DNA of 64,000 nt from Exophiala sp. HKRS030 (lineage: Eukaryota; Ascomycota; Eurotiomycetes; Chaetothyriales; Herpotrichiellaceae): positions 930,001-994,000 of the forward strand of contig JAHWDD010000002.1 in assembly GCA_023897205.1 (NCBI GenBank), written 5' to 3'. Every line of letters begins with the position of its first letter. The stretch's first letter is position 1. Made by a program: the position numbers and the translations under genes. Below are positions 32,804-42,920 of this stretch, one piece after another. Under the pieces are notes generated by a model, which was not told where the DNA came from, did no database searches, and saw only the letters and a program-made list of their open reading frames with translations.

Positions 32804-34569
32804 TCACCAAATGGGCTGAGGATAGCTCTCGTATTGCATCAGCACAGCATCCCAGTCTGTAGAGTTGAAAAGGAGATTGTTGAGGAATTCGTCGTCGAAG
32901 AAGAACTCATCGGCATTTCGAACAGTGCCGAAGGTCCCGGTGTCGCTAATTTCGGTCTGGTCAAGTGATCGAAGACGCATAACGTTCTTCAACTCAACCG
33001 GTATTTGCCGGCTGTGACAATTCGTTTGTCGAAGCCGAGCAAGGACAGCTGCAAGTGTATGGCCCTGGGACCAGTGTGATCCCCATGAGGTGTCTTTGAG
33101 TAAAAAGTCCTTCAATGATGTAGCTGAAATGACAGCGTTCTCGAGCTCCTGGATAAAGTCCTTGGAAGAACTATGTGTCCTTCGAGCCTCAAGAAGGACA
33201 TCGACAACAAGCATCAAGGCTCTTGAAGCACAGTATAGCAATTGATTTAGTCGACAACCCATCTGGAGATAAAATTCAACGTTGAACCACATTAGCGTCT
33301 GACAGGCTTCTGGAATAATCGAAGTAGCTTCCTGTGCCAGGATGATGGAAAGTTCTTTGCGGTGGCTTGACGTATTTGTCAAGGACGCAAGCCCGAGGAC
33401 AAAAAGTAGTCTGTTGTTATGGTGTAACATGCAAAGCGCTTGATATTCGCTTTCGGAATGGTGTCTTTGTCGGAAACCCAAGTACATCCCATAACGATGT
33501 ATCTGTTTGAGGACCTGTTCGCAGTTCTGGATGATATCGGTATCGACAGGTTGGCTCGCATAGACCACTCTCAGCAATGATCGGAGACAGTGAGAAGCGT
33601 CCACAGCGTCACCGAAAAAGGTACCTTCTGAGATGCCGGTGTTGGTTGGAGCCTCCATGATATCTTCGGGCGAGACGACAATATTGAGGGGTTGGCCCAG
33701 CGTGGCAGAAAGAACTGCATCCTCAAATAGGCAGCCCTTCCATACCGCGACGTTGAGAAGGTCACGATCGGTTGTCGCAGAAAAGGATGCCTTGTCCAGG
33801 CCTAAATCCCTGGCCATCTTGCAAAGGAGTCCAAGTCTAAGTCCCGTGGACATCATGTCACCGTGACCGTGCGTTACGAGTTCAATCTTTGTCAAAGCCA
33901 GCAGGAGTGCTTGTACGGTTTGGATCTTGGGCTGATATCGTTGCCGCGTGCTGAAGAGGGCCTTGAGCTCATGAGCAATGACTCTTTGTATGTGACCGTA
34001 GTCTCTCCAAGAAGCAATGGCAAGATGATGACGTGCTGCTATGCCAAGTATAACGCTTTCCAGCAACGGGGTGACGGGGAAGTATCGCAGACTTGCCTGG
34101 GTGACAACGGGAAATACTGGCTGCATGTGCTCGAAGAAGACGCGGTAGAGGTGTTCCTTGACATTTGGACTAATATCCAGCGTCGTTGGTTCACCAGCTG
34201 TCGTCAGACCAGCAGACTTGAGAGAATACTGGGGCTGGACCATGGCGGGCTCAGGAGGTGGTTCCTTTGGCGTGTGTAGATCCATGGGATGCCCGCCGGC
34301 ATTGCTCGAGGGACCCCAATAGACCTTTCGAGAAAAGCCCTTGGGCGTGGAAGACATGAAAGTTTGCTGGGCCCGTGTTGGCCAGGGAATGCCCTCGAAC
34401 TCGCAGGAAAGACTGTACTGTCGACATCGAGTGCAGCAGAGAGTAAAATAAGGAGGGTGTTCAAAATGACACTTCAACCTGAGTCTGGAGGCAAGCCACT
34501 CAGTACACTCATTTCAAGGTGGGCGAGCTCAACGTACCTGCGGCAGTTGTCACAAATATGGTTCGCCAT
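32804..34569 (-). CDS. Zn2Cys6 fungal transcription factor with unusual cysteine spacing
   Basis: This is a probable nuclear regulator with a fungal_trans-type middle domain. Exon 1 is 34569-34538 and exon 2 is 34478-32804; the 59-base intron is GTACGT...TCAG. The product is 568 residues. The N-terminus reads MANHICDNCRRLKCHFEHPP, and further on CCTRCRQYSLSCEFEG. The second half of the cluster has the standard Cx2Cx6C spacing. The first half reads Cx2Cx4C, two residues shorter than the canonical Cx2Cx6C. The regulatory domain contains VKEHLYRVFFEHMQPVFPVV near residue 115 and GLRLGLLCKMARDLGLDKAS near 225, typical of this class. A missed micro-exon or different splice could restore canonical spacing. 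It is divergent from a second Zn2Cys6 gene and converges with the MFS gene. Confidence 0.83.
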
Positions 34570-35025
34570 AAACTGGAGAACAGGAAGAGGTTGGTGGTGA
34601 GAATCGTTGATGCAGTTGGCCAGACAAGAAGGAAGGAGGACGGAAGCTGGAGGTGTACAGACCTCAAGGTTACTGCATGTGGAGGCTCACAGGCTGGTAT
34701 AAAGACCTGTACGGAAGGCGGGATACCTACATAGGTACCTAGGTGAACAACCCACTTGACTACCCAGTACTTGTAGGTTCCTACAGGTGCCATTTTAGGG
34801 AGTCAATGCTTAGGTAGACTAAAACGTGCACGCCTAGTGAGCCTCCTGTTAGGGGCCACGCGGGGAAGACACGCCCAACCACCCCACTCCAACTTGATCC
34901 GAATCCTACATCTAAAATTCAACTCTACTATGAGAACCGATATACTCCCTCACCAACGCTAATTTTCCACCTCCATCGAGTCTTGGTACCATTGCGCTTG
35001 ATATATGATGCAGTAAGCAGAGGCG
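34570..35025. promoter_or_regulatory. Divergent intergenic region between two Zn2Cys6 genes
   Basis: These 456 bases hold both promoters. The sequence around 34720-34830 is rich in repeated TAGGTACCTA-like and ACCTAGG words. No coding frame is credible. Confidence 0.45.
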
Positions 35026-36174
35026 ATGAAACGGTTGAGAACAGGCAGAGCCTGTAAACAATGTCGGTCATCCAAGCGACGGTAAGTCCTGAGATGTCAA
35101 ACGTTGATATAATCCCAACTCTGACAACGTCGCCAAAGCTGCGAAGGCGGAGTTCCCTGCAGAAACTGCATTTCCAAGGGCTCAGAGTGTGTATTTGAAG
35201 AAGAGCAACAACAAGCCATCTCTCACCGAGCTAGTCATAATGACCAGGATGGGAATCGGATGCCCTGGAAAGTCGACCTTCCTTTTGCAACCTCGGCCGT
35301 CGTAGCCTCTCTTCTCGACCGGTAAGTACATCCATACTTGTCAAGCATAAAAAGGGCCCTTGTTAGTGTCTGACAGGGGCTTGAAAGATACTTCTCCACG
35401 ATTGCGCCTCACTGGCCTCTTGTTCAAGAAAGGGACCTCAATCAGGAGCCCTACTCTTCTCCGCTCTTGCTCCGGTCGGTCTGTCTTGTATCGGCTCACC
35501 TCGCCGGCGCCAGTGCGACTGCGCTGGCTGAGGACATCTCCCAGTCTATCCACCAATGCTTTGACGCCTACGAGCTGCTCTCCCTGCCTACACTGTCGAC
35601 ATTGCAATCCATCCTGCTGCTCCTCGCTTCTCCCCAATTCTCCCAGCAGTCCATGATGACAATGTCCGCTTGTCGCATGGCGCTGACCCTGGGCCTCCAT
35701 CGACCACACTATCCCCAACCGATACTGTACTGGTCATGTATCGTGGCTGCTCGTTGGGAGTCTTTGAGATCGACGACTGCCCGCTCAGCGGACCGTGTAT
35801 GCTTTGATCTCGAGTCTACCCCGCCGTACACCGAGCCAGATCCAAGGACGATATTTGGCTCCCTATACCATCTATTGGCCTGCGCAGATAGATACCGGAT
35901 GCATCTAAGTGATCTGCACGATATCTTGCGAACCCGAGATATAATATACACGCAGGTCACAAAACCGTACGGTCGGGCAGATGGTACCTCCATGCTGATG
36001 CCCGAACAAGACCCTGAGATTCTACAGTCTCTTTTGAACCCAGTTGTGCTGTACCTATCGGGGCCTGATTCGGGTCGCAACGACGTCACACCATCGTCAA
36101 TAGCAGATGGGTCGCCGGCATTTGAGCTTAATCCATTCCATAGCTGTACTCGAAGGCTTGGTGTCTTGAAATGA
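35026..36174 (+). CDS. Zn2Cys6 fungal transcription factor, probably truncated
   Basis: Three exons are inferred: 35026-35081, 35139-35321 and 35388-36174, giving 341 residues. The first join restores a normal Zn2Cys6 cluster: ACKQCRSSKRRCEGGVPCRN, then CISKGSECVFEE (Cx2Cx6C...Cx2Cx6C). The second join uses acceptor GAAAG and reads LLDRYFSTIAPHWPLV, a typical opening of the fungal_trans region. MSACRMALTLGLHRPHYPQ follows near residue 190. The frame stops at 36174 after FELNPFHSCTRRLGVLK, which is short for this family. An open frame continues in another phase at about 36222-36525, so either a C-terminal intron was missed or the gene has been cut short. It is a likely regulator of the neighbouring transporter or esterase, judged from position only. 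Confidence 0.75.
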
Positions 36175-37397
36175 TAGGACATGAGCCTTGAAGCTGATTG
36201 AAATTCTCGAGGACATTGGAAGAAAATAAGTTCGGATAGCCTGGATTCGTCCATTATTCGTTTCCCTAGGATCACCAATGGATACCTACCGGCAAACTCT
36301 GGTGAACGAAATCCAACCCCCAATGCATGCCCACCCTTCGAAATAAGGAAGAACGCGCAAGATGGAGAAGCAAATGTCGTTGCATGTCGGCAAATCATCT
36401 CGGTGAGATCAGATGCTAAATATGATTTGAATGGCTTCTGTCAATTATCAGAACAAAGTCTTGGATTGCATATAGAGCCATCACAAGTTCGCCTTGTTCC
36501 GAGAATCCATGATCCATGCCGTTGAAAATATCCTCCACGGCTTCTGAAATCATTTACTCAAATATGAGCGACCAGTCGGTTGGGGTCTACAAGGCGCTAT
36601 GCCAGGAGATTGAAGTCAAAAATTATTTGCCAGCCATAACACAAGATGTACCTGGAGAGCTCGACGACTGGACAACAGACGATGAGGAAGTATGGCATTC
36701 CCGTTCAACAATTTCAATGCCAGAGGTTAATTTTGTATCCATAGCGCCCACGATCGTCGGAACCAGACCTCAGCGAGTGCTAAGACTGCCAGCAGCCTTG
36801 AGGGAACCATTGAGAGGGGTGTTGTACCTACAGTACCTACTCCGTACCTAATGCAAAGATGCCGGTGTCTGATAAGGTCCGCGTAGACAGATATCGGCAC
36901 TCGGCTGCACTATTGATTCCCCATTGATTTTCCCGTTATCGATAACGCACCGATCACAAGGCTGAGCCGAAAACAAGCACTGCCATTGGACAACTCAGTT
37001 TCTGTACGTACAATATTCCGTAGAATGACGGCAGCTCATCAGCTCAGCAGCTCAGCTCGCGAGGGCCGATCATCTAGCACAAGCCTTTCCGTCTGTCTCC
37101 CTCTCTCTCTTCTCTTCCTCCTCCCCCTCCAACCTGCGTCAGGCACCCATACATACCACATGTCTACCTACCTACTTATGGGGGTACTGTGAATAAAGAA
37201 TCAAAAAAAGAGGACCCTTCACTCTACAGGAACGTGTTTGCCTAGCATTACTAGAAACTCTGTCTTTGACTTGACAGTACTTGAACACACTCTTGCCCTA
37301 ACTCTCTCTCTCTCTCTCGCTCTCTCTTTGTGTCTTCAAGACTTTTCATACCATCATTCACCGCATGTTCCCCTCAGGCTCCTAGGAATTCCTCGTC
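36175..37397. other. Intergenic stretch between Zn2Cys6 gene and TB2/DP1 gene
   Basis: This 1.2 kb stretch includes a possible decayed or unspliced tail of the upstream regulator (about 36222-36525), one TACTCCGTA copy (36838-36846), a CT-rich tract near 37295-37330 and the TB2/DP1 promoter. No independent gene is convincing. Confidence 0.4.
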
Positions 37398-38635
37398 ATG
37401 TTCGGAATCATAGCAGACTTCATCTCGTGAGTTGCAAAAAAAATCAAGCCCCCGGCGTACACACCGACACTCCCTCCTCATCGCACACTCCGGTTCTAGT
37501 GTCAACTGACGCAGTACTTTTGTACATCTTTGACAGCTCCATAACCACATTCCTCCTCCCCGCCTACCTCTCATACAAAGCCCTACGAACCAACGACCCG
37601 GCCCAGACTCACCCATGGCTGATCTACTTCACCATCCTCAACCTCACCCTCCTCTTTGAATCGTGGACCATCTTCATCATCGGCTGGATCCCCTTTTACT
37701 CGTGGTTCCGCCTCTTTTTTCTCCTGTACCTCGTGCTCCCTCAGACCCAGGGTGCAAAGATCCTCTACCTCGACTACCTCGAACCCTACATCGTCGGTCA
37801 CGAGACTCGCATCGACCAATTCATAGGCGAAGCCCACGAGAGACTTCAGCAACTGGGGTTGGGCTACATCGGCGTTCTGATCGAATTCATACGGGACAAG
37901 GTGCTCGGTCAAAAGAGTCCGCAGGGCGAACATGCCCCGCGACAAGGAGCAGGAGCTGGCTACGCCGGCTACGCACAAGATCTGCTGTCCCGATTCGCCA
38001 TGCCGGGCGCACGCACGTCGCAGCCCAACCCGCCCGGGACGTCGTCTGCGAGTGTGTACGGCATGATGTCGACCTTTGCCGGTGCGGCGTTCGCGGCGTC
38101 GTCTTCCCCCCGCTCCTCCTCCGCGGCCCGAGAGGCGGCGTCGATCCCCGGGTCGCTGTTGGACAACATCCCCGGAGGCAACACCGCCGAGAAACAGACG
38201 TTCGTGTCGGCGCAGCGGGAGAGGTTGTCGAACATGCTCAAGGCGCTGGACAAGGAACAACAGACGCTCGACCTCGCGTACGGCTCTGCCCCGGGCCAGC
38301 AACGCCCACCGAGCTCTGGAGGCTTGAAGACCAAATCCCGAAGTGAGGTGTCGTTTGAGAATGTGGATTACGACGAAGCGACGCAGCACACCCCCGGATC
38401 GACGCCGCCTCGACCCGTGACCGACGGTCGCCGCACCACGAGTGGGAACTGGTTGCCTTCCGGTGTGGGTGGATGGTTCGCGGGAAGCGGTGGTAGTGGT
38501 GCTGCCACGAGCAGCGGCAACACCCACGGCGATGAACGTAGCGAAAGAGAAAGAATCATATCCAAGGGATGGTCGGCCGCAAGAGACATGACCGAGGAGA
38601 TTACAAGAGGCATGAGCAGTGGTGTTGACAGGTAA
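37398..38635 (+). CDS. TB2/DP1/HVA22 family membrane-shaping protein (Yop1/REEP-like)
   Basis: Proteins of this family form hairpins in the ER membrane and help shape tubules. Exon 1 is 37398-37426 and exon 2 is 37537-38635; the 110-base intron (GTGAGT...GACAG) restores MFGIIADFISSITTFLLPAY. The product is 375 residues. The family core covers roughly residues 1-140: YLSYKALRTNDPAQTHPWLI, then ESWTIFIIGWIPFYSWFRLF, and LYLVLPQTQGAKILYLDYLE. After it comes an amphipathic region (RIDQFIGEAHERLQQLGLGY), then a long Ser/Ala/Pro/Gly-rich cytosolic tail, which makes it longer than yeast Yop1 (about 180 residues) but normal for filamentous fungi. A frame open upstream from 37238 lacks family sequence. 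The closest acceptor to the family match was chosen. Confidence 0.87.
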
Positions 38636-39411
38636 TGATGATCAGCCATGGGCGTGAAGAAATGACCATGATCATGATGGTTGAATAGCTACGCCAGAGA
38701 CTCGCGAGCTACCGTCCTCCCTGAAGAGTTCGATGTCGAGTCTCTACATGACTCCATACTGAAGCTACACTTTGACCAAAATAAATACAAGAGTTTCCAA
38801 AGATAGCAGACGAGCTCAGCGCTCAATTTCACTCACTAACGTATAGCCCTTTAAGGGCACACATACACAACCCAAAAAGCCAATGTGTAACAGAGCAAGA
38901 TAATCTGGTTTGTTCATTGAGGTGTGAGACTTGATTGACCGACCATGATTCTATGAGTATTCTGTAGATACCTTTCCTCTGACCTGAGACAACCATGCAT
39001 GATACAGCATATTTCGTCCCCAAGTCTCCAGTCCCGGATTCCCCCAAAAAGCATAAAAGCCAGCCCTACAAGACCAGGCCATGATCCATGGACGACGTGA
39101 GATGAACCTCAACCTATCCAGATATCGAGACAATCCCTCCATTCGGGTCCGAAAGCAAAAAAAACCCTTGCAAAAGAACTCCTGCAATGCTTTGCAAATA
39201 ATCCCTTGACCCAAAATGGCCTTGTCCAAAAGTTGCCTTTTTCGTGATCCATACATACATTTCCGTATCCCAAACCTATTCGTCGCCATAGAAAGTTCCC
39301 CCAAAAAGTCATAAACATCGCATCGTCTTATAACACAAGTCATACATGACGGCCCCTCAAGATCACATGGTTCTTGGTTCATTTGGTTCCACACCAGAAC
39401 TCTGATACCCG
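38636..39411. other. Convergent intergenic region TB2/DP1 / RING gene
   Basis: These 776 bases lie between two converging stop codons and probably hold both 3' UTRs. Short frames on both strands match nothing I recognise. Confidence 0.45.
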
Positions 39412-41019
39412 TTAGTTGTTGCTGGTGCCTCTTCGCTCGGTGCGGATCCTAAAGCGCTCCCTGAAGCGTCTCGCGAGGCTTGATTGTTCCTCCTCCGACT
39501 GTTGTCGAGGTGCACCGGCGGCGCCTGCCGCGGGAGCGCTCGCATTTGAGCTTATACCCTCTTGCCTGAATCGCCGCAACGCCGCGATCCGATCTTCTCT
39601 TGACCCGTGGGCCAAGCGACGCAGATTCGCAATCATTTCTCTTCGTCCGCCAGCTCGGTGTGTGGTTTCTTCGGCGTTTGCCCCTGTGGCCGCAGCCACA
39701 AGTGGAGGCGGTAAGGTGGTATCTGACCCAGTGCGCTGCGCTTGGGTCTGAGCATCTACATCACCAGATTCACCTTCTCCTTGACCTTGAGGTCGGAGAT
39801 CGATTCGACACAATGGACACGTGCCGCTGACATTCAGGAGCCAGGGGTCAACGCAGCCGGGATGGAACTTGTGGTTGCAAGGTAATACCCGGACTTCTTC
39901 GCCCTTGTTGAAATCCTCTGTACATATTGAACAGCCTAGGTGGCCCTCTGCGTCGGTTCCATCGGGGTTGCTCGTTGCGACAGCAGCTTGTGTATGCGGT
40001 CCTGTTCGGTCAACACTTGTCGTGCTGTTTGTGTCTGCCGCACTGACTTCGGGAGCCTCTATTGCTTTGGTGGTGTCCATGGGATCGGTGGTGGTTGCAG
40101 TCTCGGTTTGAGGGGTGCCGGCGTTCATTTCGATGTCAGTCGATTGCTGCTTGGTGGTGGGAAGGTCTTGATGGTCTCCGAATTTGACAATGGGGAGGGT
40201 TTCGAGCATGGCTCTCGCGATACCCTTGGCGCGACTCTGACGGCCGCGGCCTACTATGTTTCGAGGACCATAACGTTCTGGATGCCTGTGTGCCCGAATA
40301 GCTCCAGTCACAATGATGACGACGAAGAGGGCTGTGATGACGCCAGTGATGGAGTACAGAATAATCATTGCGACTGCTGTGGTAGGAGACTGGCCAAGTG
40401 AGCCGTTGCCGTTCCAGCCACCGCTGGACGAATTGGTGTAGGAGTTTAGATCGGGGAGAATGGCAGCAGTGCCGGTACTGTCTTGACTAAGAGCTAGCTT
40501 AGCAAGGCTGGACGCTGTCATTGTGTCGGTTGTGGTGAGGATGCCACCTATGGTCGGAAGACTGCTGAGGCCAGTCGCAGAGCAGTGATCACTCGTTTCA
40601 CTGTATAGAATGACAATGTTGGCGCGGGGTGCATTCACCACGATGCGAAAGACTTCACTTGCATCCAGGTTGCCACCATTGTATGCTTCCGGGTCACAGG
40701 ACATGTAAGAGAACTGGTCCACGTCCGTGATGTCGTTGGCATTGGCGGCATTGACATTCACCAGGTGCCCTTGCACGTCGACCGAGATAAAGTTGTTATG
40801 CGACATTTCGGCATATATCCCCAGCGGAGCCAACCGCACCGGCGGTATATCTGGGAATTCGGTGCCGTTCATGATGAACCTCGGGGAGGTCGAGACTGGG
40901 TATAAGTCCTGCGAGCTGTTCGACGGCGTAATGGTTTGGGCGAATGTCGTCGGCCATAGCATCGACAGCCCCGCAAGGGCGGTGGCCACCCATCTCTGGT
41001 GATTGTAGATGTTATGCAT
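39412..41019 (-). CDS. Membrane-anchored RING-H2 E3 ubiquitin ligase (PA-TM-RING-like layout)
   Basis: The 535-residue product begins MHNIYNHQRWVATALAGLSM, a probable signal peptide ending near residue 28 (TTFAQ). A lumenal region with several N-glycosylation sequons follows, about 210 residues long and of the size of a protease-associated domain. The membrane helix is AMIILYSITGVITALFVVII near residue 245. The cytosolic RING-H2 finger is CSICTEDFNKGEEVRVLPCN, then HKFHPGCVDPWL and TCPLCR, with all eight ligands present. The C-terminus is basic with SREDRIAALRRFRQEG. The layout resembles endosomal/vacuolar PA-TM-RING ligases that sort membrane proteins. The frame opens 33 codons earlier (41118), but the signal peptide argues for the inner Met. 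No intron is needed. Confidence 0.88.
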   Translation of the reverse strand: MHNIYNHQRWVATALAGLSMLWPTTFAQTITPSNSSQDLYPVSTSPRFIMNGTEFPDIPPVRLAPLGIYAEMSHNNFISVDVQGHLVNVNAANANDITDVDQFSYMSCDPEAYNGGNLDASEVFRIVVNAPRANIVILYSETSDHCSATGLSSLPTIGGILTTTDTMTASSLAKLALSQDSTGTAAILPDLNSYTNSSSGGWNGNGSLGQSPTTAVAMIILYSITGVITALFVVIIVTGAIRAHRHPERYGPRNIVGRGRQSRAKGIARAMLETLPIVKFGDHQDLPTTKQQSTDIEMNAGTPQTETATTTDPMDTTKAIEAPEVSAADTNSTTSVDRTGPHTQAAVATSNPDGTDAEGHLGCSICTEDFNKGEEVRVLPCNHKFHPGCVDPWLLNVSGTCPLCRIDLRPQGQGEGESGDVDAQTQAQRTGSDTTLPPPLVAAATGANAEETTHRAGGRREMIANLRRLAHGSREDRIAALRRFRQEGISSNASAPAAGAAGAPRQQSEEEQSSLARRFRERFRIRTERRGTSNN

Positions 41020-42920
41020 CTTGCCGTCACAGTGCCTCCACCACAGAAGCAGTCGCCCTTCTCTTTTTTTTTGCTCCCCGGATACACCTGTGCCGCTGCT
41101 TTGCTGACCGCGTGCCACCGCAATAGAATTGCTTTCCGTCCGGGTGGGGTCAGGATGGACAAAAAGACGATAGGGTCGATGGAGAGGATATATACGGAGT
41201 GAGTTGGAGATGAAATAGGATTATGGAAGGATTATATTGTTCCTAATACTCGGTATCATGAACGAAATCATTCCTTAGTCGAGAATCAGACAGGTGGAAT
41301 ATGGCGATGGCTTATATCCGGAAACTTGGTATTTCTGAGCAAGAAAAAACCCCTCGGTATCGGATTGGGATCGTGAAGGCGAGAGGGTTGCGAGGACAGA
41401 AGCGAGCAAGTAGATGGAGCACAAAAAGAACGAAAGGGGAAGGGGGTGAGGGAGATAGTCTGTATGGAAGACTCGTGGGAATGATTTGGAAACGCAGCTG
41501 AGGCTGTGCTGAGAGGTGAGACTCTCGCAACAGCAAGTGTTTCGAATTGTCAGAGAAGTTGGAGGTTGCAGATGACGGGATGACCGGAGCCAGAAGCGTC
41601 GGAGCGCCAGCTTTTCCGAGCGCCAATGCTCAAACTCGTATTCGCAGTGGCCCGTGAGTTGGAGGGATGGAGGAGGAGAGTGTCCGAGTACTACAGTACA
41701 GGATGGAGGAGTAGTGGGGGGAGGTGCTCACACTCGCACTGTACTTTAATGCACATTCATTACCTACCAACCTAGGTAGGTACCTAGGGCGGCTCTATCT
41801 GCAGTCTTACGGGTTTACCAAGTGCCCAGTGTCCGTACTGGCGGTGCCTAAATTCCTTGTATGTACTCCGTACTCCGTATGGATCTCATCGATTGACAGC
41901 CGCGGGACATGTTCATCGATAAGCTTTTCTTTTTGTCATGCATCCACACATACCACGGACTTTGTGGCTTTGTTATTCACTACTCTACTCCGTACATAAT
42001 CATTTATTACCTCGCTGGGTGTAGTATTGGTGCGAAAATGTCCGAGTACGTGCGCTTTTGTACCCCAGACGTGTTCGTAACCAGCGTACTCGCTTAACAT
42101 GATGGACATGCTTTACTCGTACGGAGTATGTGATTCTTCCTCTTGCCGCCCAGGAAAAAGAGTCACAGCGCATAGTCCTGCATGACAGTTGTGATGGGCG
42201 GATAAATCGTGCCGTACTCTCTACTCCGTAAAGTCGAAGGAAGATTGAATATGCAGGGGTTGAGCCATCATGATAGAATCATTCTTGGAGCGGCACAAAT
42301 ATAACGAAGCTGTCTTCGTTTCCGAGCCAAAAGGGGTTACCGGCTATTTGCTCCACCGTAGATTATTTTTACTTGTTTTTGTCCGGTGAATTATTTAAAC
42401 TATCAAGCTCAGTTCTTTTACTCAGGACTTCAGAAGTTGGCCATAGAAACCCCATACCGATTCATGCATTCAACACTTGCCACTCTGTCACTGGTTCCCG
42501 GAGTATTCCTGGAAACGTACAGATCGATGACCGTCCTCAGCCAATACCCTGGCCTGACAGTTCTGTTCGACCTGGCTGCCTAAAACTTTGGTAGGGATGG
42601 AATCAGCCTCGCCAACCACAATGGAAATATATCGCGGGTGTAACGTGCTTGCGAAGCCAACGAAAGAAGCAGAGATAGGAACTTGTGACCTAACCACGCC
42701 TACTGTTGCACAGCGTCCCAGCCTCACACCATTCATGATGTCGTGAAATTTCTGTCGGTATGGCATCTTGCTCTTCATGACATCCTCGATCCTCGTCGAC
42801 TTCTCTGCAACTTTCATCATCAATCGAAAGCCATGAACCATCTTCTTTAGCTATTTTCGTGGGATGCCTTACACAGAGCGTTGATGCTTCAGAATCTCCA
42901 CAACAAACGACAGTGCCGCC
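41020..42920. other. Gene-poor region with a cluster of TACTCCGTA motifs
   Basis: This 1.9 kb region lies between the RING gene and the NLR pseudogene. It has no credible coding frame. Five TACTCCGTA copies sit between 41864 and 42230, with a further overlapping pair inside that interval. Confidence 0.5.
41864..42230. repeat. Cluster of the recurrent motif TACTCCGTA
   Basis: Copies are at 41864-41872, 41871-41879 (overlapping), 41986-41994, 42120-42128 (reverse strand) and 42222-42230. Other copies in the window are at 1491, 16080, 16871, 36838 and 53858 (reverse). All lie outside the coding exons called here. The function is unknown. Confidence 0.85.

Noticed and set aside
36516..36851. 111-residue plus-strand frame ending in the TACTCCGTA region
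   Set aside because: Not recognisable, ends inside a non-coding repeat-like motif and lies downstream of a probably truncated regulator; more likely chance.
37583..38527. 314-residue minus-strand frame opposite the TB2/DP1 gene
   Set aside because: Arg/Val/Gly-rich with no recognisable domain, whereas the plus strand encodes a clear TB2/DP1 protein with a good intron.
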